A stretch of 12,758 bases of DNA. Origin: TMED161 sp964532515 (GTDB taxonomy: Bacteria > Fidelibacterota > Marinisomatia > SCGC-AAA003-L08 > D37C17). The position numbers and the translations under genes were made by a program. The notes under the pieces were generated by a model. The model was not told the DNA's origin. It ran no database searches and was given only the letters and a program-made list of their open reading frames with translations. The stretch spans positions 1 to 12,758 of the forward strand of contig CAZHKH010000036.1 of assembly GCA_964532515.1 (NCBI GenBank). Direction: 5' to 3'. Of this stretch, positions 1 to 5,668 are shown piece by piece. Numbering within the stretch: position 1 is the stretch's first letter; every line of letters starts with the position of its first letter.

Positions 1-60
1 AATCATCCCAATTATTATACCTAGAATTACTATTGCAATATTTTTTAATATTTGTTTCAT
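1..60 (-). CDS. N-terminal fragment of a membrane protein (cut by the window edge)
   Basis: Read leftward from an ATG at 58-60, the frame stays open for 20 codons and runs off the window. The visible peptide begins MKQILKNIAIVILG and continues with isoleucines and glycines, which is a short positive start followed by a hydrophobic stretch, so it is a signal anchor or first membrane helix. An AGAGG ribosome site (plus-strand cctct at 67-71) lies 6 bases upstream, which supports a real start. The fumarylacetoacetate hydrolase family gene ends only 16 bases upstream on the same strand, so it is probably the last visible member of that operon. Too little is present to name a family. Confidence 0.6.
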   Translation of the reverse strand, partial: MKQILKNIAIVILGIIIGMI

Positions 61-76
61 TTAAAACCTCTAATAA

Positions 77-979
77 TTATTTAATTGTATTAATGAGGGA
101 TCCTAAATTTTCTACCCTAAGCTCTATTGTATCATCCTTTTTAAGCCATCGCTCATTATTTATTTGATTAAGTTCTAAAAAACATCCCGTAGCACAGGTT
201 CCAGATCCAATGACATCACCTGGGTATATTTTGGTGCCCATAGAAACTCTTTCAATAATTTGAGCAAAGGTCCATGACATGTTTCCTAGATTATCTTCAG
301 ATATTTTTTGATCATTAATATAACATTCCATTTTTAGTGAATAGTTATAACCATTATTTGTTTTTTTTATATTATGTTGAAGTTCATCAGGAGTAACTAG
401 AATAGGCCCCAATGATGTTGAAAAATCTTTTCCTTTTGCAGGCCCAAGATTGAGTTTCATCTCTTGCATCTGTAAATCTCGAGCACTAAAATCATTCATA
501 ATCATGAAGCCACCTATGTAATTATCGGCCTCAGAAGATTTTATATTGATACCTTCTTTCCCAATTACAATAGCCACCTCAAGTTCAAAATCTAATTTAT
601 TCATAAACATATCATCAATAAATATATCCCCTGGACCAACTACAGCTTCAGCGTTACTGTAATAGTAAACAGGGAAATTATCAAATTCTTGAATCATATC
701 AAGACCTCGATTCTTTCGACTTGTTTCAACATGCTGTCTAAACGCATATGCATCTCTTAAGGATCGTGGTTTAATAGGCGGAAGAATCCTTATATTTGAA
801 ATATCAAGAATTAGAGCGTCATCAGAGTTAATATAATCAGTAACCCCTTGGCTGTTTTCTGAAATAAAATCCAGAATACTCTCATAATTAAATTTCTCAC
901 CAATATCTATAATTTTATCAGAGCTAGCTTGATGACCAAACGAAGTCTTATTATTATATATATATCTAACTAGTTTCAT
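77..979 (-). CDS. Fumarylacetoacetate hydrolase (FAH) family protein
   Basis: A 300-residue cytosolic enzyme of the FAH superfamily, which uses a divalent metal to cleave or hydrate/decarboxylate diketo-acid-like substrates, usually late in aromatic or sugar-acid breakdown. Visible landmarks, aligned by eye to true FAH: the DxYxxRQH block at D76-H83 (metal Asp and catalytic His), the ExE metal pair at E132/E134 in DFELEVAIVIG, the metal Asp D163 in MNDFSARD, the lysine K184 in GKDF, and the C-terminal GSGTCATG turn at 258-265. The N-terminal 70 residues form the smaller cap domain. All key residues seem present, so it should be active. The ATG lies inside the end of the MscS gene (14-base overlap) and has no clear ribosome site, so translation is probably coupled. 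Neighbours give no pathway, so the substrate is open: fumarylacetoacetate, an acylpyruvate or a related 2,4-diketo acid. Confidence 0.88.
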   Translation of the reverse strand: MKLVRYIYNNKTSFGHQASSDKIIDIGEKFNYESILDFISENSQGVTDYINSDDALILDISNIRILPPIKPRSLRDAYAFRQHVETSRKNRGLDMIQEFDNFPVYYYSNAEAVVGPGDIFIDDMFMNKLDFELEVAIVIGKEGINIKSSEADNYIGGFMIMNDFSARDLQMQEMKLNLGPAKGKDFSTSLGPILVTPDELQHNIKKTNNGYNYSLKMECYINDQKISEDNLGNMSWTFAQIIERVSMGTKIYPGDVIGSGTCATGCFLELNQINNERWLKKDDTIELRVENLGSLINTIK

Positions 980-1892
980 TTTTTTTTGTAGCTATTTTAC
1001 TTTCAAGGTGGTTATTGAACCTTCTTTCTGTAGGATAGGCAAAATCAATATCATCATGATCTTCAAATCCTAGTAATATATCTTCCCATAGTCTGTGTTC
1101 TGTATCTCTTCTAAGCGTAGGTCGGCATAGGTATCTTAATGTGAGTTCAATGCCACTGGCCTCTACTTTCGTGATTACAGTTGGTTCAAGATCAGGCTTT
1201 CTAAGCATAAACTTTTTTGTAGCCTCGTCAAATTTTTTCTCAGCGCTTTTAGTTTGAATTATTGCATTTTCATGAACAATCTTTAAAAGTATTTTTTTTG
1301 CTTTTTTCCAATCACTTTCAAACGTAACAAGCACTGGCATCTCATTCCATATATATTTAAATCCCTTTCCATAGTTTGCAAGTGTCTCTGTGAAAATTAT
1401 TCCATTTGGAACGTGTATGAGTCTTCCAGTATGATCATCAGCATCAACCCAGTTTCCAATTTCCATTAGCGTAAAATTAAAAAGATTGGTATCAATAACA
1501 TCACCAGATTCTTTTCCTAACTGAATTCGATCACCCACATCAAATGGACTTCTCCATATAATATACAGCCAGCCTGTAAAATTGGTTAGAGGTTCCTTTA
1601 GCGCAATTGCGATACCCGCAGAGACTAATCCCAAATAAGTTGCAATAGACTCTATACCTTCAAGCCAAATATTAGCAATGATTATTGAGATTAATGTAAA
1701 AGAGATATAGCTAGTAATTTTATGCCACTGATATCGTGTTTTAACATCATCAGTAGTTCTATATACAATTTTTAATATTAGTCGTCTAATTACAAAGAAA
1801 AGAATAAAAGCAACAATGGTTGCGATAATCTTTGCTTGTATTGATGAGTATGTGAAAAATTTTGTAATGATTTGGAAGTAATTATTATCCAA
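966..1892 (-). CDS. MscS-family small-conductance mechanosensitive channel
   Basis: A 308-residue inner-membrane channel of the MscS family, which opens under membrane tension to release solutes on osmotic down-shock. Three hydrophobic helices are visible (about 19-43, 58-76 and 82-113); the third holds the Gly/Ala-rich pore pattern LGLVSAGIAIALKEPLTN. The cytoplasmic beta domain follows with SPFDVGDRIQLG (115-126) and VPNG (161-164), then a charged alpha/beta tail. The size matches the minimal MscS plan. The chosen start is a TTG at 1890-1892, supported by an AAGGA site 8 bases upstream; no ATG fits better. It overlaps the end of the upstream membrane hydrolase gene by 8 bases and the start of the FAH-family gene by 14 bases, so the three are co-translated. 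The ion preference cannot be read from the sequence. Confidence 0.92.
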   Translation of the reverse strand: MDNNYFQIITKFFTYSSIQAKIIATIVAFILFFVIRRLILKIVYRTTDDVKTRYQWHKITSYISFTLISIIIANIWLEGIESIATYLGLVSAGIAIALKEPLTNFTGWLYIIWRSPFDVGDRIQLGKESGDVIDTNLFNFTLMEIGNWVDADDHTGRLIHVPNGIIFTETLANYGKGFKYIWNEMPVLVTFESDWKKAKKILLKIVHENAIIQTKSAEKKFDEATKKFMLRKPDLEPTVITKVEASGIELTLRYLCRPTLRRDTEHRLWEDILLGFEDHDDIDFAYPTERRFNNHLESKIATKKNETS

Positions 1893-2568
1893 TTTTAATA
1901 TCCTTATTAAATATATCTTTTATATTATATGAAAAATATAGGGCAACTATCAATGAAGAAAATATAGAAAAATCTATTAAAGTTTTTGAAAATTGAAGGT
2001 TAAATACAAACATTATTAAAAATAATGAGAATAATATGAATTGATATTTCATGAATTGTGATATTGTATTAATGCTTTTACATGAATTCCTATTTAAAAA
2101 TTTTGTTTTAATTATCATCGAATTCATTTGATGGCCATAGTATCTTAAAAGCAAAAACTGTAAGCATGATAAAATATATAGCATCTCATAGCTTAGATTT
2201 ATTCTAAATAGAGAGTCAACGGCTCCAATTGGAAGAGGCCAATAAAATAAAATTTCTCCACCGACCAAAAGAATATCTAAAAAAATATGAATTAGTGTTC
2301 CTATGAACAATCCATTGATAATTTTTCTATCAATAATTTTCCTATTAAATTCACTGATAATCAATAGAATAATAAACACTAGGGTAGAAAAAAATATACT
2401 GTGAAATATTCCTCCATGGAAGCTGTTATTAGAATTAAGGTATTTAAAGAAAATATCTAAATCAGGTATCATAAGACCCATAATAATACCTAAATTAATT
2501 TTTGAAAAAGTAGAAAGTTTATTGATTACAAATAGGGCTAAAATAATATAAAATCCAGTATAGATCAT
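1885..2568 (-). CDS. Membrane-bound metal-dependent hydrolase, YdjM/DUF457-like
   Basis: A 227-residue multi-helix membrane protein. It carries the family's ordered motifs: GLMIPDLDIFF near 31-41 (P35, D36, D38), HGGIFHS with H51 and H56, GTLIHIFLDIL with H94 and D98, and the WPLP turn at 110-113. These His/Asp residues sit at membrane faces and are taken to bind a metal, as in E. coli YdjM, whose true reaction is unknown. The canonical HRxxTHS is here HGGIFHS, a variant. A second membrane portion follows at 170-215. It is the first gene of the leftward operon, diverging from the 299-residue gene across only 28 bases. The ATG has no clear ribosome site. Hydrolase activity is inherited from the family name and is not shown by the sequence. 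Confidence 0.75.
   Translation of the reverse strand: MIYTGFYIILALFVINKLSTFSKINLGIIMGLMIPDLDIFFKYLNSNNSFHGGIFHSIFFSTLVFIILLIISEFNRKIIDRKIINGLFIGTLIHIFLDILLVGGEILFYWPLPIGAVDSLFRINLSYEMLYILSCLQFLLLRYYGHQMNSMIIKTKFLNRNSCKSINTISQFMKYQFILFSLFLIMFVFNLQFSKTLIDFSIFSSLIVALYFSYNIKDIFNKDIKIG
1901..1905 (-). promoter_or_regulatory. Ribosome binding site deciding the TTG start of the MscS gene
   Basis: Plus-strand tcctt reads AAGGA on the minus strand. It is followed by an 8-base spacer and then TTG GAT AAT AAT, the first codons of the channel gene. The site lies within the last codons of the upstream gene. It justifies a non-ATG start that would otherwise look arbitrary. Confidence 0.6.
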
Positions 2569-2571
2569 GTC

Positions 2572-2581
2572 TGCTATAAAT
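2572..2581 (+). promoter_or_regulatory. Candidate extended -10 promoter for the 299-residue gene
   Basis: The element TGCTATAAAT sits in the 28-base divergent spacer and matches an extended -10 (TGnTATAAT). Only 16 bases separate TATAAA from the ATG at 2597, so transcription would begin about 10 bases before the start codon, leaving no room for a normal ribosome site, and none is seen. The same TGnTATAAAT block occurs before lon. No convincing -35 is visible, and in such AT-rich DNA chance matches are likely. Confidence 0.35.
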
Positions 2582-2596
2582 TAAAAATTATTTACT

Positions 2597-3496
2597 ATGA
2601 ATCATATTAATAATATTACAAACTTAGAAAATGAGATGGTGAACCTTTTATTACTAGCTCTTAAACAGCCTTTTTTAGAAAGTAATTATATCAATCACCC
2701 AATAAGAATTATTGAAGCATCAAAATCTCTCATAGGATTAAATCTTAAAGACCCAAATAAAAATATAATTGATTTTCTCAATAGTTTAAAATTTGAAGAG
2801 ATTCAATCAAGCGAAGAAAAACCAAAGGTAATAAAGAATGAAACCATTTCAATATATCAGCTTGAAGATGCAATTAACAATTCAGATACAGATAGAATAA
2901 ATGAACTTCTAGATAATATTCTTAATCTTTCTGATGGGAAGCATGTTTTAGAGTTTTTAGTTGAGTTGAGCTTGCGCCAAAAAGGACAATCATTGCAAGT
3001 TATTTGGCCTATCTACAAAGCAATGAATTTTATTGGTTATAATGATATAAATACTATTAGAAACTCTCTAGATATGGCATGCAAACTATTAATATTTGAT
3101 GATTTTCATGATGCCTCTAAGGAAGAAAAAATATCTATGGAGCAATTAGAGGTGCATAGAGTAAAAACAGTGGAGCAACTTTACATGATAGGCGTAGTCC
3201 ATGAAATTTCTAATTTCAAATTTGTTCGATATGATTTTATTAAACAGAATTTATCATTGTTTTTAAATCATTTTCATGTTAGTCTTAATCAATCAAATCC
3301 AAAACCATGCAAGATTAAGTCTAATGGTTTAAAAGAAGATTCAGATCTTTTAGAAGTATTAGATAGTTTCACTTTATCAAAAGAGATGATTTTAATTTTT
3401 AATTCAGTTCGATCGATTATGAAATATTCAAAATCAGTTAATAATAGGTCTATTATATATCATATAGAGAACATAAAGAGATTAATTAATGAATGA
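2597..3496 (+). CDS. Uncharacterised helical protein, 299 residues
   Basis: I do not recognise this family. The protein is soluble, with no signal peptide or membrane helix, and is rich in Leu, Ile, Asn and Lys in heptad-like helical patterns. It seems to have a short N-terminal part (about 1-68), a charged linker (69-83, QSSEEKPK), and a larger helical part. The latter contains an AINNSDTDRINELLDNIL-type segment (92-109), LVELSLRQKGQSLQVIWPIYKAMNF (121-145) and scattered histidines (H116, H171, H187, H202) with no clear metal motif. The start ATG follows a short leader without a ribosome site. Its stop overlaps the DUF309 gene by 8 bases (ATGAATGA), so the two are co-translated and may act together. 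It is a real gene by length, codon pattern and coupling; its function is unknown. Confidence 0.8.
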   Translation: MNHINNITNLENEMVNLLLLALKQPFLESNYINHPIRIIEASKSLIGLNLKDPNKNIIDFLNSLKFEEIQSSEEKPKVIKNETISIYQLEDAINNSDTDRINELLDNILNLSDGKHVLEFLVELSLRQKGQSLQVIWPIYKAMNFIGYNDINTIRNSLDMACKLLIFDDFHDASKEEKISMEQLEVHRVKTVEQLYMIGVVHEISNFKFVRYDFIKQNLSLFLNHFHVSLNQSNPKPCKIKSNGLKEDSDLLEVLDSFTLSKEMILIFNSVRSIMKYSKSVNNRSIIYHIENIKRLINE

Positions 3497-3866
3497 AGAG
3501 GTAAAACAACTTTTTTACAAGGGAGTTGATTCTTTTAATGCAAAGGATTATTACGATGCACACGAATACTTTGAAGAGATGTGGACAGAACATAAACTAG
3601 AAGACAGACTTTTTATCCAGGCGCTAATTCAATTATCAGTTGCATATTTTCACATATCAAATTTTAATAAAAATGGAGCTATTGGATTATTTAAAAAAAC
3701 ACTTAGTAAACTAAATAAGTATGTTGATCACACTAAGCTTATCATCAATATTAATGATGTGATTAAATCTGCAGAGATTTCATATGAAAGTGTAATAAAA
3801 ATTAATGATATTAGTACATTCAATTGGAGTTTAGCACCAGTTCTACAGATTGAAGATGAAAAATAA
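3489..3866 (+). CDS. DUF309 family protein
   Basis: A 125-residue protein matching the DUF309 pattern: a helical pair with DYYDAHEYFEEMW (20-32, including H25, E26, E29 and W32), then FIQALIQLSVAYFH (42-55) and a conserved GA at 63-64 before another amphipathic helix. The conserved His, Glu, Trp and Gln residues are typical of this family, which has no assigned biochemical role; the His/Glu arrangement hints at a ligand or metal pocket, but that is inference. The tail after about residue 90 is less conserved looking. It starts inside the end of the 299-residue gene (8-base overlap) with only a weak GAGA-like ribosome site, so it depends on translation of that gene. A 69-base gap follows before the pterin gene. 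Confidence 0.82.
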   Translation: MNEEVKQLFYKGVDSFNAKDYYDAHEYFEEMWTEHKLEDRLFIQALIQLSVAYFHISNFNKNGAIGLFKKTLSKLNKYVDHTKLIININDVIKSAEISYESVIKINDISTFNWSLAPVLQIEDEK

Positions 3867-3913
3867 AATTTTCAAAGGCTTTTAATCTTACACATCAGAA
3901 TGTTAAATTAAAC

Positions 3914-3922
3914 TGATTAAAT
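3914..3922 (+). promoter_or_regulatory. Candidate extended -10 promoter for the main operon
   Basis: TGATTAAAT lies 13 bases before the ATG of the pterin gene, inside the 69-base gap after the DUF309 gene, and resembles an extended -10 (TGnTTAAAT). The leader would be only about 6-7 bases. No -35 and no ribosome site are seen. A 7-base inverted pair TTTAATC (3881-3887) / GATTAAA (3915-3921) overlaps it, with a long loop. This is the most likely place for transcription of the eight-gene operon to start, but the motif is weak. Confidence 0.25.
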
Positions 3923-3935
3923 AACACCCTTATAT

Positions 3936-4343
3936 ATGCTACAGATAACAAAACAATATAAATTTTGTGCCGCCCATAAGTACTGGAATGACAGTTGGGA
4001 TGCAAGCAAGAATGCAAAAATTTTTGATAAAGATATAAAACTTCATGGCCACAACTATGACCTATATGTTACAATTAAAGGGCCGATCAATACGGATAGC
4101 GGATTTATAATAAATCTAAAAGATTTGAATAAAATAGTTAATGATAGAGTCATTGAGGTTCTTGATCACAGTTTAATTCAAGATAATGAGTGGTTTAATA
4201 ACAAGCAGCCATCAACAGAAAATCTGGTTGTATTTATATGGAATCAAATTTCATCAGAGATTTCTATGCCAGCAAGATTACATTGCATTAAACTAAGAGA
4301 GACAGGAACAATTTTTACAGAGTACTATGGAGATGAAATATAG
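3936..4343 (+). CDS. PTPS/QueD-family pterin enzyme lacking the usual catalytic cysteine
   Basis: A 135-residue protein of the 6-pyruvoyl-tetrahydropterin synthase / 6-carboxytetrahydropterin synthase family (COG0720), which acts on dihydroneopterin triphosphate. Zinc ligands are clear: H14 in CAAH and H37/H39 in LHGHNY. Other family marks are the Asp-His pair D77/H78, the STEN segment 93-96 and the terminal catalytic glutamate E122 in RETGT. QueD proteins carry CxxxHGH and PTPS-II proteins CxxxxxHGH. Here the segment is FDKDIKLHGH: the Cys is absent and the loop is short, with D33 at the QueD Cys position. The only nearby Cys is C11. GTP cyclohydrolase I, which makes its substrate, follows after 3 bases, while no other queuosine gene (queE, queC) is near. 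It could therefore serve folate synthesis in the manner of PTPS-III rather than queuosine. The exact product is uncertain, so no symbol is given. Confidence 0.85.
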   Translation: MLQITKQYKFCAAHKYWNDSWDASKNAKIFDKDIKLHGHNYDLYVTIKGPINTDSGFIINLKDLNKIVNDRVIEVLDHSLIQDNEWFNNKQPSTENLVVFIWNQISSEISMPARLHCIKLRETGTIFTEYYGDEI

Positions 4344-4346
4344 AAT

Positions 4347-4895
4347 ATGGATAATATAGAAAAAATAACGAAAGATTTGTTAATTGAAATTGGAGAGAAT
4401 CCAGATAGAGAGGGATTGCTTAAAACTCCATTAAGAGTATCAAAATCATGGAGATATCTTGTTAGTGGATATCAAAAAACAATTGAAGAAGTTGTCAATG
4501 GAGCTATTTTTAATGTAGATAATCAAGATATGATTATTGTTAAGGATATTAATTACTATAGTCTATGTGAACATCATTTGCTCCCATTTATGGGAAAGGT
4601 TCATGTTGGATACATCCCTAATGGAAAGGTCCTTGGGCTATCCAAAATTCCTAGAATAATTGATATTTTTTCAAGAAGACTACAGCTACAAGAAAAATTA
4701 ACACATCAATTTGCAAATAGTATTAGTGATTTCTTAAACCCTAAGGGAGTAGGGGTAGTCATTGAAGGAGAACACTTATGCATGAGGATGAGGGGCGTAG
4801 AAAAACAGAATGCTATTATGCAAACATCATCAATGACTGGGATATTTAGAAAAGAAAAAAAAACAAGAGAAGAGTTCCTAAATTTAATTAGATAG
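4347..4895 (+). CDS. folE: GTP cyclohydrolase I (type IA)
   Basis: A 182-residue cytosolic enzyme that converts GTP to 7,8-dihydroneopterin triphosphate and formate, the first step to folate and other pterins. Conserved blocks are intact: NPDREGLLKTPLRV (18-31), YSLCEHHLLPFMGKVHVGYIP (71-91), FSRRLQLQEKLT (108-119) and EHLCMRMRGV (142-151). The zinc ligands C74, H77 and C145 and the catalytic H76/H143 region match the zinc-dependent E. coli-type enzyme. Its length is slightly under that of the E. coli protein because the N-terminal helix is short, which is common. It lies 3 bases after the PTPS-family gene, which would use its product, and 2 bases before lipB. It has no good ribosome site of its own (GGAG is 14 bases away), so coupling to the upstream gene is likely. 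Confidence 0.97.
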   Translation: MDNIEKITKDLLIEIGENPDREGLLKTPLRVSKSWRYLVSGYQKTIEEVVNGAIFNVDNQDMIIVKDINYYSLCEHHLLPFMGKVHVGYIPNGKVLGLSKIPRIIDIFSRRLQLQEKLTHQFANSISDFLNPKGVGVVIEGEHLCMRMRGVEKQNAIMQTSSMTGIFRKEKKTREEFLNLIR

Positions 4896-4897
4896 AT

Positions 4898-5668
4898 ATG
4901 CACAAAAACATCCAAAGCAAACAAAGTCAATCTCAATTATTAGTGATAAATAATCAATTGATTGATCTGAGTAAATTTAATTTCAATGAAATTTTAAATC
5001 ATATTCTTTCAAAATCAACTCACCAGCTAAATTTTTATTGGCTTGGTAGATTCGATTATCATCAGGCATGGGAATTACAAAAAAAAATACAGCAAGAGAT
5101 AATCAAAAATAATCTAAATGATATTATTTTATTGTTAGAGCATAATTCGGTTTATACTCTTGGGAAGAATGCTGATTCAATGAATTTACTTCCTGCAAAA
5201 CCTACAGATATGGAAGTTATCCAGACTGATAGAGGTGGAGATATAACATATCATGGTCCAGGTCAGCTAGTGGGATACCCGATTATAGATTTAAAGAGAT
5301 ACAAAAAAAGCATCACATGGTTTATGAGAGGATTGGAAAATTCAATCATACAGATGCTAAAAGGATTAGAAATTTCATCAACAACGAAAGATGGTCTTAC
5401 AGGTGTTTGGGTTGATGATGAGAAAATTGCGGCCCTTGGAGTAAGATTATCTAGATGGGTGTCAATGCATGGATTTGCAATAAATATATATACAGATTTA
5501 AGCCTTTATAGAGGCATGATTCCTTGTGGAATATCAGATTTTGGTTTAACCTCAATATTCAAACATAAAAATGAAAAATATAATCTTAAATCAATTGCTA
5601 AACTTATGACATCTAATATAGAAAATATGTTATTAAGCGAACAATTTAGGGAAGTTGAAAATGTCTAA
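4898..5668 (+). CDS. lipB: Octanoyl-[ACP]:protein N-octanoyltransferase
   Basis: LipB moves an octanoyl group from acyl carrier protein to the lipoyl lysine of 2-oxo acid dehydrogenase E2 subunits (and GcvH); LipA then inserts sulfur. Diagnostic blocks: LLLEHNSVYTLGKNAD (78-93), RGGDITYHGPGQLVGYPI (112-129), TGVW followed by KIAALGVRL (168-184) and MHGFAINI (190-197). The catalytic dyad is Lys176 and Cys210 (in IPCGIS). The protein is 256 residues against about 210 for typical members; the excess is an N-terminal extension of about 43 residues, polar then helical, before the conserved NFYWLG start. No in-frame ATG exists between residue 1 and M95, so the extension is probably translated. It begins 2 bases after folE, and its end overlaps the E1 start by 8 bases. 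Neighbouring E1, E2 and lipA confirm its role. Confidence 0.95.
   Translation: MHKNIQSKQSQSQLLVINNQLIDLSKFNFNEILNHILSKSTHQLNFYWLGRFDYHQAWELQKKIQQEIIKNNLNDIILLLEHNSVYTLGKNADSMNLLPAKPTDMEVIQTDRGGDITYHGPGQLVGYPIIDLKRYKKSITWFMRGLENSIIQMLKGLEISSTTKDGLTGVWVDDEKIAALGVRLSRWVSMHGFAINIYTDLSLYRGMIPCGISDFGLTSIFKHKNEKYNLKSIAKLMTSNIENMLLSEQFREVENV
5648..5652 (+). promoter_or_regulatory. Ribosome binding site deciding the ATG start of the E1 gene
   Basis: AGGGA is followed by an 8-base spacer and the ATG at 5661. An in-frame TTG at 5655 would sit only 2 bases after the site, too close for initiation. The E1 protein is therefore placed two codons later than the longest open frame. Confidence 0.6.

Noticed and set aside
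2578..2594. Near-palindrome TAAAT...ATTTA in the divergent spacer as a possible operator
   Set aside because: It is made only of A and T with imperfect arms, expected by chance at this base composition.
3881..3921. TTTAATC / GATTAAA inverted repeat as a terminator after the DUF309 gene
   Set aside because: The arms hold one G-C pair, the loop is 27 bases, and no T run follows; no terminator can be supported here.
4706..4936. 76-codon minus-strand open frame across the end of folE
   Set aside because: It lies opposite conserved folE and lipB coding sequence and has no recognisable domain or ribosome site; it is a shadow frame.
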